A stretch of 64,000 nt of DNA, taken from Alcaligenaceae bacterium (GTDB taxonomy: Bacteria; Pseudomonadota; Gammaproteobacteria; Burkholderiales; Burkholderiaceae_B). The notes beneath the pieces were generated by a model. It worked only from the letters and a program-made list of their open reading frames with translations. It was not told the origin of the DNA and did no database searches. The position numbers and the translations under genes were made by a program. Positions 26,503-35,107 of this stretch are shown piece after piece (the stretch's first letter is position 1; each line of letters starts with the position of its first letter). The DNA lies in contig JACCEO010000004.1 of the NCBI GenBank assembly GCA_013416485.1, positions 124,001 to 188,000 on the forward strand, written 5' to 3'.

Positions 26503-26529
26503 AAACGCAGCTAACTAATAGCTGCGTTT
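26503..26529 (+). terminator. Terminator-like hairpin in the wrbA leader
   Basis: AAACGCAGCTA (26503-26513) and TAGCTGCGTTT (26519-26529) form a perfect 11-bp stem around a five-base loop. They are followed by CTTTATTTT, a fair U-rich tail. It ends only 27 bases before the wrbA ATG, so any wrbA promoter must lie upstream and transcripts must cross it. No upstream plus-strand gene needs a terminator here, because alkB runs the other way. Confidence 0.7.
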
Positions 26530-26556
26530 CTTTATTTTCCTACAGGAGCTATACAC

Positions 26557-27186
26557 ATGGCAAAGGTACTTGTCCTTTATTACTCGGCTTACGGTCATAT
26601 AGAAACTATGGCTAATGCCGTTGCAGATGGTGCACGTGAGGCAGGCGCCAGTGTTGATATTATGCGTGTACCCGAGTTGGTGCCTGAGGATGTCGCTCGT
26701 GCTTCACACTACAAAATGGACCAAGCTGCACCTATCGCTACTGTTAACGATCTGGAAAACTACGATGCCATCATCGTGGGTACAGGTACGCGTTTTGGTC
26801 GTATGTCTTCTCAGATGGCCAACTTTTTGGATCAGGCCGGTGGCTTGTGGGCACGTGGTGCCTTAAACGGCAAGGTGGGCGGTGCGTTTACTGCAACTGC
26901 AAGCCAGCACGGTGGCCAAGAAGTAACGCTGTTTTCCATACTAACCAATCTTATGCATTTTGGGTTGATCACCGTGGGTTTGCCTTACAGTTTTCAAGGT
27001 CAGTTACGCATGGATGAAGTTACCGGCGGCTCACCTTATGGTGCTACCACGTTGACGGATGGTGACGGTTCGCGTCAACCTTCTGAAAATGAATTGGCTG
27101 GTGCGCGCTACCAAGGTATGCATATCGCTCAAATTGCGAACAAACTATTTAGTACCGTAGAAGATATCGAAACCCAGGCAGCATGA
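26557..27186 (+). CDS. wrbA: NAD(P)H:quinone oxidoreductase, WrbA type
   Basis: This is a 209-residue flavodoxin-fold protein. The FMN phosphate loop reads [67 protein letters not shown] is the characteristic WrbA core, and [24 protein letters not shown] is the family C-terminal segment. It reduces quinones by two electrons with NAD(P)H, avoiding semiquinone radicals. CAGGAGC at 26542-26548 is a good Shine-Dalgarno. The hydroquinone reductase gene downstream fits a shared quinone-detoxification role. A terminator-like hairpin lies in its leader. Confidence 0.96.
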   Translation: MAKVLVLYYSAYGHIETMANAVADGAREAGASVDIMRVPELVPEDVARASHYKMDQAAPIATVNDLENYDAIIVGTGTRFGRMSSQMANFLDQAGGLWARGALNGKVGGAFTATASQHGGQEVTLFSILTNLMHFGLITVGLPYSFQGQLRMDEVTGGSPYGATTLTDGDGSRQPSENELAGARYQGMHIAQIANKLFSTVEDIETQAA

Positions 27187-27260
27187 TCTGATGGTTGATT
27201 CGACCCAGGCTGTGCCTGGGCGATTTGGTTAAGGGATACTACCTTTATAGGGGGGGCATC

Positions 27261-28256
27261 ATGGGTTTGTTAGTGAAAGGTCAGTGGGTGGACCAGTGGT
27301 ATGACACCAGCGCAACGGGTGGTGAATTTGTACGTACTGATCCACAGTTCAGGAACTGGATAACGCCAGATGGGCTTGCTGGGTCCAGTGGCCAAGGCGG
27401 TTTCCAAGCACAGGCTGGGCGCTACCATTTATACGTTTCTCTAGCCTGCCCGTGGGCACACAGAACTTTGATTTTTAGGGCCTTGAAAGGTCTGCAGGAT
27501 ATGGTTAGCGTGTCTGTTGTCAGCCCCTATATGGCTGAGCGCGGCTGGACGTTTGAACCTGGCCCTGACGTAGTGGCCGACCCAGTCGGTGCAGCGCAGT
27601 ATTTGTATCAGGTGTATTTGCGTGCACAGCCTGACTATAGCGGTAGGGTAACAGTACCTATATTGTGGGACTTGCAGCAGAACTGCATAGTCAGTAACGA
27701 GTCCTCGGAAATCATACGCATGTTTAATTCTGCGTTTGATGACATAGGGGCCTTGCCGGGGGATTATGCGCCAACTACCTTATTACCCCAGATTAATGTT
27801 ATCAATGGCTTGGTCTATAACGCCATTAATAATGGGGTCTACAAAGCTGGCTTTGCCACCGAGCAGGCAGTATACGAACGGGAAGTTACGGCCTTGTTCC
27901 AGGCCTTGGATACGTTGGAAGCCCGTTTGTCAGGCCAGCGTTACCTAGCGGGAAATCAGCTTACGGAGGCGGATTGGCGCTTATTCACTACCTTGATACG
28001 TTTTGATGCGGTCTATTACGGCCACTTCAAATGCAATCTTAGGCGCTTGGTAGATTATCCCAACCTATGGGCTTATACACGTGAACTGTATCAATGGCCG
28101 GGTATTGCAGCTACCTTGAATATGCTGCATGTTAAGGAACATTATTACGCTAGCCATGACACCATTAATCCCAATGGCATCGTACCGCTGGGGCCGTTGT
28201 TGGCCTTGGATGAACCGCATGGACGGGGTTTTCTACCATCGATCAGTGCGGTTTAA
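27261..28256 (+). CDS. Glutathionyl-hydroquinone reductase (YqjG/ECM4-type glutathione transferase)
   Basis: The 331-residue Xi-class glutathione transferase has the catalytic Cys in LACPWAHRTLIFRALKGL (about residue 60) and the family segment FVRTDPQFRNWITPDG. SNESSEIIRMFNSAFD is the glutathione-binding loop, and LTEADWRLFTTLIRFDAVYYGHFKCN is in the helical domain. These enzymes reduce glutathionyl-hydroquinones back to hydroquinones. I use the ATG at 27261, preceded by a purine-rich GGGGGG. A longer ORF from 27195 adds residues unlike the family. It lies 74 bases after wrbA, consistent with joint action on quinones. Confidence 0.93.
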   Translation: MGLLVKGQWVDQWYDTSATGGEFVRTDPQFRNWITPDGLAGSSGQGGFQAQAGRYHLYVSLACPWAHRTLIFRALKGLQDMVSVSVVSPYMAERGWTFEPGPDVVADPVGAAQYLYQVYLRAQPDYSGRVTVPILWDLQQNCIVSNESSEIIRMFNSAFDDIGALPGDYAPTTLLPQINVINGLVYNAINNGVYKAGFATEQAVYEREVTALFQALDTLEARLSGQRYLAGNQLTEADWRLFTTLIRFDAVYYGHFKCNLRRLVDYPNLWAYTRELYQWPGIAATLNMLHVKEHYYASHDTINPNGIVPLGPLLALDEPHGRGFLPSISAV

Positions 28257-28382
28257 ATTAGTTACAAAAAACACGCTTAGATTCCGGTTAGGCGGGTAAA
28301 TAACGCGGTAATCCATAGAAAGATAGTTATCCTCCTAGGATATTATGTGCGACTATATATTTTTATACCGTGAAGACTCACC

Positions 28383-30857
28383 ATGATGAATTTGCACATT
28401 CCACCGGCCAGGCGAAGGGGGGTCACTGCCCTTTTAGCTTTAACGGTGTCAGTGTGCGCAGTTGTTATGTTGGTGGCGTTGACTGCGTCCCAGTATGTAT
28501 CTGCCTGGGCTGGTCTGTACCTTCCTATGCACAGTCTCATGGAACTGTTCGCCGTTGTGGTGGCCATGATGATATTTGGCGTGGGATGGCATCAGCCGAA
28601 TAGATCATGGGCTGTGCTAATACTTACTTCGGCGTTTTTTGCGGCAGCTTGGCTAGATGCAGGATATCTGCTGTCAGCCTTAGGGATGCCCGATTTCTTC
28701 GGTCCCAGTTCAGGACAAAAAAGTCTGGCGTTTTGGTTGTCTGCACGGTTGTTGACCGCGTTAGCATTACTGGCGTATGGCTTGTGTTCTTTGATGCGTT
28801 GGGAGCGTAGCGGTAATCGTTACTGGGTCCTAGGTGCTTTCAGTCTGATGGTCTTGTTGGTGTATTGGGGCATATTGCTAGACCCTGATCAACTGCATTT
28901 AGACTTGAATGGTGGCTCTGGCTCACCGACCTTCAGACTGACCATAGAATGGTTGATTATCGGTATATTTAGCCTGGCGGCTTTGTGTTTTTTGCCACAG
29001 GTTTTATTTACCGACAGGCCCAGGGTCACCTATCTGTTGATGGCCACGTTGATCCTGATATTTACCGAGATCCTGGTAATGAGCTTTGCCCAGGCTGGAA
29101 ATACCTACAGGCTGGTTGGGCATGCGTATAAAATCATCGCGTATTTGTTTTTGTACTGGGCTATTTTTGTAGACGCTGTGCGTGAACCGTATTTGCAGTT
29201 GCAGCGGTCACAGCGGTCATTGGCATACAGCGAAAGTAAATTCAGAAGCCTGGTCGAATTTGCGCCAGATGCCGTACTGCTTATGGATGATAGTGGCTAC
29301 ATCAGTACCATGAATCAAATGGCCGAGTCCATGTTTGGTCTACAGCGCTCTGACACCAAAGGTGTTGATGGGCGTAAATTAGTGCCTGACTCGGATACCG
29401 ATCAGACTAGCGTGGAAGTAATGTGCCAGCGCATGTCAGGCGAGTGGTTTCCTGCTGAAATCAGCCGTAGCCGAATGCCTGCAACGAATGGAAGTACGAC
29501 GATTATGCTGGTGGTCCGAGATATTTCGGAACGCAAGCGCATGCAGCGCGCTTTAGTTGATCAGCTGACCCACGATGCGCTGACCGGACTGCCTAATCGC
29601 ACCTTAATTATTCGTAAATTGCACGAAGCCCTGGCCCAAGCAGAAATGCACTCCCAACGTGTAGCAGTACATTTTTTGGATGTGGATTTTTTCAAAAAAA
29701 TCAATGATACCTTTGGCCACAGCCATGGTAATGAAGTTCTGCGTATCTGTGTGCAGCGCCTATCTGCGCTATTACCCAAGGGGGATATCCTAGCGCGTCA
29801 CGGTGGAGATGAGTTCATCATCGTGCAAAACCGGGTTGTCGACAAAGAGCAGGCTAGTGTCATGGCAGACTATTTATTAAGCGCCATGCGCAAACCGTTT
29901 GTCATACGTGGTCACGATGTTTTCCTTAGTGCCAGCATAGGCATGGTGATTTATCCTGATGACGACAAGACCGAAGACGGTCTGCTGCAAAAGGCCAATG
30001 TGGCTATGGGTAGCGCCAAAGAAGAAGGACGGGACACCTATTGCTTCTATACGCCGGACATGGATCAAAGTCTGCGTGAGCGTCTACAAATTGAAGGCTA
30101 CTTACATAACGCGGTCGAAAATCAAGAACTGTTTTTAGAGTACCAGCCTAAAGTTAACTTTAGTACGGGTGCTGTAATTGGGGTCGAGGCCTTACTACGC
30201 TGGAAGCACCCCAGGTTGGGCCTGGTGCCACCAGACCGTTTTATTCCTGTTGCCGAGCATAGCGGCCTGATCGCCAACATAGGTATGTGGGTACTGAACG
30301 AAGCGTGCTCGCAGGTCATTAAGTGGCAAGCCCAGGGCTTACCTGCGTTAAAGATGTCGGTGAATTTATCAGCGCGTCAGTTTCAGCAGCCTGATCTTCC
30401 TGGGCAAATACTGCAGATATTGCAAAGCACTAACCTAGATCCCACCTTGCTCGAGCTAGAGCTGACTGAAAGTACCGTTATGCGCGATACGGGTGCCGCC
30501 GTGATTGCTCTTGAATCACTAAGCCAGTTGGGGCTTAGTTTGTCGATTGATGACTTTGGTACGGGTTATTCTTCCCTAAGTTATTTGAAACAGTTTCCGA
30601 TTCATGTCTTGAAAATTGACCGAATTTTTATCAAAGACGTCATGAATAACCCTGATGATGCTGCCATAGTTCGCGCTATTATTGCCCTTGCGCACGGTAT
30701 GGAACTGGCTGTTGTTGCTGAAGGTGTTGAAACCCTGGAACAGGCTCAATTTTTACACGCTCATGGTTGTGACCATATGCAGGGCTATTATTTCAGTCGG
30801 TCATTGCCCCCTGATGTATTCAGAGATCGCTATCAACAGGGCTTTAAGACACTTTAA
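28383..30857 (+). CDS. Membrane GGDEF/EAL c-di-GMP protein with MASE3-like sensor and PAS domain
   Basis: The 824-residue protein begins with about eight hydrophobic segments (residues 15-270) resembling MASE3, including MHSLMELFAVVVAMMIFGVGW. A PAS domain follows (about 285-390: SKFRSLVEFAPDAVLLMDDSGYISTMN). Then come a GGDEF domain with intact motif ARHGGDEFII (about 475) and an EAL domain with EALLRWKHP, ELTES, DDFGTGYSSL and KIDRIFIKD. Both catalytic motifs look intact, so it could make or degrade c-di-GMP. The inhibitory RxxD site five residues before GGDEF is absent (PKGD instead). ATG codons occur at both 28383 and 28386. The ligand is unknown and no partner gene is adjacent. Confidence 0.9.
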   Translation: MMNLHIPPARRRGVTALLALTVSVCAVVMLVALTASQYVSAWAGLYLPMHSLMELFAVVVAMMIFGVGWHQPNRSWAVLILTSAFFAAAWLDAGYLLSALGMPDFFGPSSGQKSLAFWLSARLLTALALLAYGLCSLMRWERSGNRYWVLGAFSLMVLLVYWGILLDPDQLHLDLNGGSGSPTFRLTIEWLIIGIFSLAALCFLPQVLFTDRPRVTYLLMATLILIFTEILVMSFAQAGNTYRLVGHAYKIIAYLFLYWAIFVDAVREPYLQLQRSQRSLAYSESKFRSLVEFAPDAVLLMDDSGYISTMNQMAESMFGLQRSDTKGVDGRKLVPDSDTDQTSVEVMCQRMSGEWFPAEISRSRMPATNGSTTIMLVVRDISERKRMQRALVDQLTHDALTGLPNRTLIIRKLHEALAQAEMHSQRVAVHFLDVDFFKKINDTFGHSHGNEVLRICVQRLSALLPKGDILARHGGDEFIIVQNRVVDKEQASVMADYLLSAMRKPFVIRGHDVFLSASIGMVIYPDDDKTEDGLLQKANVAMGSAKEEGRDTYCFYTPDMDQSLRERLQIEGYLHNAVENQELFLEYQPKVNFSTGAVIGVEALLRWKHPRLGLVPPDRFIPVAEHSGLIANIGMWVLNEACSQVIKWQAQGLPALKMSVNLSARQFQQPDLPGQILQILQSTNLDPTLLELELTESTVMRDTGAAVIALESLSQLGLSLSIDDFGTGYSSLSYLKQFPIHVLKIDRIFIKDVMNNPDDAAIVRAIIALAHGMELAVVAEGVETLEQAQFLHAHGCDHMQGYYFSRSLPPDVFRDRYQQGFKTL

Positions 30858-31015
30858 TAGGCACAGGCGTTTTTAGTGATGCGACTGTCGTGATAGGTGT
30901 TTACCCTTAGTTGATGCCAGTTCGGTTGCCAAACAAATCATTAATCGCTAGTGTGCTGCCCTGCATAGACGGGATTGCACCGCTAAACCATTATTTTATT
31001 TTCCAGGAGAAGCTC

Positions 31016-32077
31016 ATGCCTCAGTCAACATATTTGCAAGGTGCTTGTGTTTGGCACGGGGCAGACATGGCTCAGGATAATCGATGGGTTAAAAATATTC
31101 CTGCTGCAGCCTTGGAGCAAATTGACGCGGCGCTTGAAGCAAGCAAAGGCCAGGATTGGCGCACAATCAATGCTGATAACTTCAATCTATCGGCGGCCTC
31201 AGCTTTCTTTGATGAAGTCCGTGAAGAGCTTGAAAATGGTTCGGGCATGGTGAAAATCCGCGGCCTTGATGTCAAGCGCTATGATCAAGAACAACTGCGT
31301 CGTTTATGGTACGGCCTAGGTGGCAATTTGGGTGCCTTGCTGTACCAAAATTGCCGTGGCGAGGTAATGCGTGAAATCAAAGATGAAGGCAAGGGCGTAG
31401 GCAGCAAACTGTACGGAGCGACTGTCGATAGTTCAGGAAAGCCGTTTCTGTCTTCCGGTGCTCGTACCCTGTCGCCAGGCGAGCTGCGCTTTCATACTGA
31501 CCGTTGCGATGTGGTTGCTTTGCTGTGCGTACGCCAAGCTTCTGAGGGTGGGGTTAGTAAATTGGCTAGCAGTGCCACTGTCTATAATGAGATCCTTGCG
31601 CGTCGTCCGGATTTGCATGCGCTATTGTGTCAGCCAATTCCCCGCAGTCGTTTTGGTGAAGAAATGGGCGGGGAACATATCGTCTACGATTTGCCTATCT
31701 TCGGCGTACGTGATGGTAAGCTCACTAGCCATTTTTCATTAACGTACATTGAGAATGCGCAAATGTTGCCTGGTGTCCGCAAGTTGACTGATGCTGAACA
31801 TGAAGCCATTCAACTGTTAATGGACGTGGCACAAGAAGTGTGTTTTGAAATGCGTTTTGCGCCAGGGGATATCCAGCTGTTGAACAATCATGTTATTTAT
31901 CATGGCCGCACCGCTTTTAAAGACGACATTAGTACCGGACAAGACCGTACACTAATGCGTTTATGGTTAGGTATGCCTAACTCTCGTGCTTTACCGCCAG
32001 AGCATGCCGTGCTTTGGGGGGATGTCAGTGCAGGCAGGCCGCATGGTGGTATTGCACAACCGGCTACTGTACGTTAA
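31016..32077 (+). CDS. TauD/TfdA-family Fe(II)/2-oxoglutarate-type dioxygenase
   Basis: The 353-residue protein has the TauD-fold iron triad: H160 and D162 in RFHTDRCD and H296 in IYHGRTAF. R311 or R315 is a candidate 2-oxoglutarate ligand. Family members hydroxylate taurine, gamma-butyrobetaine, amino acids and other carboxylates. The sequence does not let me pick one. CCAGGAGAAGCTC precedes the ATG at 31016, so the upstream ORF extension is rejected. It heads an operon with a polar-amino-acid ABC transporter (binding protein, permease and ATPase), so its substrate is probably the imported compound. No reductase partner is present, as expected for this family. Confidence 0.88.
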   Translation: MPQSTYLQGACVWHGADMAQDNRWVKNIPAAALEQIDAALEASKGQDWRTINADNFNLSAASAFFDEVREELENGSGMVKIRGLDVKRYDQEQLRRLWYGLGGNLGALLYQNCRGEVMREIKDEGKGVGSKLYGATVDSSGKPFLSSGARTLSPGELRFHTDRCDVVALLCVRQASEGGVSKLASSATVYNEILARRPDLHALLCQPIPRSRFGEEMGGEHIVYDLPIFGVRDGKLTSHFSLTYIENAQMLPGVRKLTDAEHEAIQLLMDVAQEVCFEMRFAPGDIQLLNNHVIYHGRTAFKDDISTGQDRTLMRLWLGMPNSRALPPEHAVLWGDVSAGRPHGGIAQPATVR

Positions 32078-32185
32078 ATCAACACGTAAAAACCATGAGT
32101 TTTTGGCTTTCTGGACTGTATCGCATCGCGGGTTCAGTTCACCCAGGAAGTCCTCATGACCATTTTCACCACACGGAGACCAGTA

Positions 32186-33064
32186 ATGAAGAACAAAAAT
32201 GATAAACAGGTAAAAACAAGGGCGGTAGGCTTGGGCGCATTGCTCATATCGCTGTGTTCGCTTGGGGCGTTTTCGGCCTCTGCAGCGGCAGCAGGCAATT
32301 ATGGCAATTGCGAAGTTACCGGAGAGCGTGGCAGCATTACGCTACTAACGGTAGTGCCGGGGGCATTGTCCGTAAGGCCAGTGTTGCCTTCCCCAGGTTG
32401 GTGGAACGGTGACTCGCCCGATACCATCAAAGATGGTTTTGAATACTGCATGGCTGCCACTATGGCGCATAGGGCAGGACTGGATAAGGTCAATGTGGTA
32501 ACACGTTCCTTTGCGCAGATATTAACGGGTCAATCCCAGGGTTTCGATATTGCGCTAAGCGAGATCACCATTACTCCAGAACGCCAGAAAGTCGTGGACT
32601 TCACCGTGCCTTATTTCCATTCGGATCAAGGAATCATGGTTAAAAAAGGTGCCAAGGTCACACAAGATAACGTTAAAGCGATGCGTATTGGTGTAAAACA
32701 AGGCACCACCATGCATGATTACGTCACCGAAAAAATCAAACCAGAACAGCCAATTAAGGTATACACCGAAGTGTCTTCAATGTATGCAGCGCTGGCGGCA
32801 GGTCAGGTAGATTTGGTAATCTATGACGCCCCCAACGTACTGGCAGGCGCTAAGCAGTCTAACGGCTTATTCGAGGTCATAGGCCGCTACGAGACAGGCG
32901 AATCCTGGGGTGGCTTGGTGAACAAAGACTCACCGAATTTGAACGCCTTTAATACTTTAATTGACGCCATGAAGGCGGACGGAACGTTCGACAAGTTGGC
33001 CAAAACCTATTTGGTCCCCAGTTTTGGTGCTGATCCAGCCACACTACCTATTTTTACTCCCTAA
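32186..33064 (+). CDS. Polar amino acid-type ABC transporter substrate-binding protein (family 3)
   Basis: This 292-residue protein starts at the ATG at 32186, with CGGAGAC seven bases upstream. A signal peptide (GLGALLISLCSLGAFSASAAAA) is followed by an SBP_bac_3 domain with FDIALSEITITPERQKVVDFTVPYFHSDQGIMVKKG, the central family signature. GVKQGTTMHDYV and AALAAGQVDLVIYDAPNVL are lobe-2 segments. The mature N-terminus contains an unusual insertion (residues about 45-80, rich in Pro, Gly and Trp) before the first helix, which may shape the pocket. It lies between the dioxygenase and the permease in the same operon. The ligand is unknown. Confidence 0.88.
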   Translation: MKNKNDKQVKTRAVGLGALLISLCSLGAFSASAAAAGNYGNCEVTGERGSITLLTVVPGALSVRPVLPSPGWWNGDSPDTIKDGFEYCMAATMAHRAGLDKVNVVTRSFAQILTGQSQGFDIALSEITITPERQKVVDFTVPYFHSDQGIMVKKGAKVTQDNVKAMRIGVKQGTTMHDYVTEKIKPEQPIKVYTEVSSMYAALAAGQVDLVIYDAPNVLAGAKQSNGLFEVIGRYETGESWGGLVNKDSPNLNAFNTLIDAMKADGTFDKLAKTYLVPSFGADPATLPIFTP

Positions 33065-33079
33065 ACGCGACGCAGTACC

Positions 33080-34216
33080 ATGAGCAAAGTAACAAATCCG
33101 GCATCAAGCCAAGCGGCCGTTATCGCTAGAAAGCGGCGACTGGACATGGGGGGTATGCCGGTAGTTCCTGTAGGGCTATTCCTATTTGCTCTGGTGGCGG
33201 CAGCCATCGTGATGTTTGGTAGCTGGTATACCATCATCGCGATGGGTAAGGGCCTAGAAGTGGCTGAAATGTATGGGTGGTGGGTACCCGCTGGATCCAT
33301 ACTGTTAGGGCTGGTGTCTCTTATTGTTGCGCAGCCGGTTATTGGTGCGTTCAAGCAATGTCGGATACTTAGTCGTGCCGCGGCCAACAAAGACGTTGTC
33401 GCCGCGCGCATTGCCCGCACCGAGGCACGTACTCAATGCTGGATCGCGCTAAGCTATGCATTGGCTCAGCTTATTGTTATTTTGTTGTGTCAGTTTTTAT
33501 TGGCAAATAACTACGCTGTTGCCAAGACCTTTTTCTTTGTACCCCTAATCATTAAAACGTTTCCGCTAGTGCTAAGCGCTTTTTGGATTAACGTCAAAAT
33601 TTTTCTTATCTCCGGTGTGCTAGTTTTGATCTGGGGGTTGGTGGTAGCGTTGGCGATGTTTGCGCCTGGAAAGGCAGGCAAGCCTTTGCGCTATATCGCG
33701 ACAGTCTATGTCGATGTCTTTCGCGCCATGCCAGCAATATTGGTCATTTATCTGGTCGGGTTCGGCTTGCCGCTGACCGGTGTGCCCATACTTAAAGACT
33801 TTTCGTTAATCACCTATGTCGTTATCGCGTTAACGCTGACCGTGGGTGCTTACGTCGCAGAAATTTATCGCGCGGGTATACAAAGCATACATTGGAGCCA
33901 AGCCGCAGCGGCGCGCTCTTTGGGGCTGTCTCATATGCAGACCCTACGCTTTGTTGTGGTCCCCCAAGGTGTGCGGCAAATTATTCCGCCATTGCTAAAT
34001 GCGCTGATTGCGCTGCAAAAGGACACGGCCTTAGTCAGTATTGTGGGTGTTACGGACTCGTTCAATCAATCGATGATCATTGCTGGTAACTACTACAATC
34101 TCTCGGCGGCCATATCGGTTGCTTTACTGTTCATCATCATTTCAATTCCCCAGACGCGCTTTGTAGAGCGGATGGCGCAACGTGACCGTGCTCGTATGCG
34201 CGCCACTGCCGGCTAA
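33080..34216 (+). CDS. Polar amino acid ABC transporter permease with N-terminal membrane extension
   Basis: The 378-residue protein is longer than the usual 220-250 residues for this permease type. The C-terminal half (about 165-370) is a standard HisM/GlnP-type domain with FWINVKIFLISGVL, VFRAMPAILVIYLVGFGLP and the coupling loop EIYRAGIQSIHWSQAAAARSLG. The first 160 residues add a basic start and about three extra hydrophobic segments (near residues 27-48, 63-85 and 118-142), separated by a charged loop (RAAANKDVVAARIARTEAR). It begins 15 bases after the binding protein gene and ends 13 bases before the ATPase gene. Confidence 0.9.
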   Translation: MSKVTNPASSQAAVIARKRRLDMGGMPVVPVGLFLFALVAAAIVMFGSWYTIIAMGKGLEVAEMYGWWVPAGSILLGLVSLIVAQPVIGAFKQCRILSRAAANKDVVAARIARTEARTQCWIALSYALAQLIVILLCQFLLANNYAVAKTFFFVPLIIKTFPLVLSAFWINVKIFLISGVLVLIWGLVVALAMFAPGKAGKPLRYIATVYVDVFRAMPAILVIYLVGFGLPLTGVPILKDFSLITYVVIALTLTVGAYVAEIYRAGIQSIHWSQAAAARSLGLSHMQTLRFVVVPQGVRQIIPPLLNALIALQKDTALVSIVGVTDSFNQSMIIAGNYYNLSAAISVALLFIIISIPQTRFVERMAQRDRARMRATAG

Positions 34217-34229
34217 AGGGGCGGGTGAT

Positions 34230-34973
34230 ATGTCGTTTATTGATATTCGTAATATTTCTAAGTCCTATGGTGACTTATCGGTCTTGAATCAGTTGTCCTT
34301 GACGATTCAAGAGCACGATGTAGTGACCTTGATAGGCCCTTCGGGTTCGGGTAAGTCAACATTATTGCGCTGCATTAATGGCCTAGAGCCCATTGCTTCA
34401 GGTGAAATACTGGTCCACGGCGAACGAATTACCGGACCCGGTGTAGACATTAACGTGTTGCGCAGAAATATTGGTATTGTTTTCCAGGGGTATAACCTAT
34501 TCCCTCATATGACCGTGCTGGAAAACATTACACTCGCGCCCATCCAGGTGCTGAAGCTATCTAAAAAAGAAGCAGAAGAAAAGGCGTTGGCACTGCTTAG
34601 CCGTTTCAATCTGGCAGAAAAAGCGAAAGAATATCCTGACCGCATGTCGGGTGGGCAGCAACAACGAGTCGCTATTGTGCGCGCGTTGGCGATGGATCCT
34701 ATGGTGTTACTGCTGGATGAAATTACGTCAGCATTGGACCCGGAGCTTGTATCCGAGGTGCTAAATATTGTGCGGGATGTGGCCGCTGAAGGGATGACCA
34801 TGCTGCTTGCTACTCACGAAATGGGTTTCGCCAAAGAGGTGTCTTCCAAAGTATGCTTTTTGTGTGACGGTACCGTATGCGAGGAAGGGACTCCAGAGCA
34901 AATATTTGGTGACCCACAAAAAGATCGAACTCGTGCGTTTTTGCGTAGCATCCGAGAGGCGAAGCGCATATAA
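34230..34973 (+). CDS. Polar amino acid ABC transporter ATP-binding protein (GlnQ-type)
   Basis: The 247-residue ATPase has Walker A GPSGSGKST, a Q-loop in VFQGYNLFPHMTVLENI, the signature MSGGQQQRVAIVRAL, Walker B VLLLDEITSALDPELV and the switch His in LATHEMGFAKEV. It closely follows the GlnQ/HisP pattern. I use the ATG at 34230, 13 bases after the permease stop and with a GGGGCGGG purine-rich segment upstream, over an ORF start inside the permease gene. It energises the transporter encoded with the dioxygenase. It is the last gene of the operon, and aconitase follows after a 134-base gap. Confidence 0.95.
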   Translation: MSFIDIRNISKSYGDLSVLNQLSLTIQEHDVVTLIGPSGSGKSTLLRCINGLEPIASGEILVHGERITGPGVDINVLRRNIGIVFQGYNLFPHMTVLENITLAPIQVLKLSKKEAEEKALALLSRFNLAEKAKEYPDRMSGGQQQRVAIVRALAMDPMVLLLDEITSALDPELVSEVLNIVRDVAAEGMTMLLATHEMGFAKEVSSKVCFLCDGTVCEEGTPEQIFGDPQKDRTRAFLRSIREAKRI

Positions 34974-35107
34974 ATCCATATGCTTATCTGGCTAGGTAGG
35001 CTGAGTTTTTAGGTCGTTTACCCTACCGGCTAGACAGAGTATCCTATTTAAATGGCTCATCGCGTGCTACCGTGATGTATACAGCATTTAACTTGGAGGT
35101 CAGGCAA

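Noticed and set aside
32088-32104. AAAAAC/GTTTTT hairpin after the dioxygenase gene as a terminator
   Set aside because: The stem is short and AT-only, and genes on both sides appear to belong to one operon.
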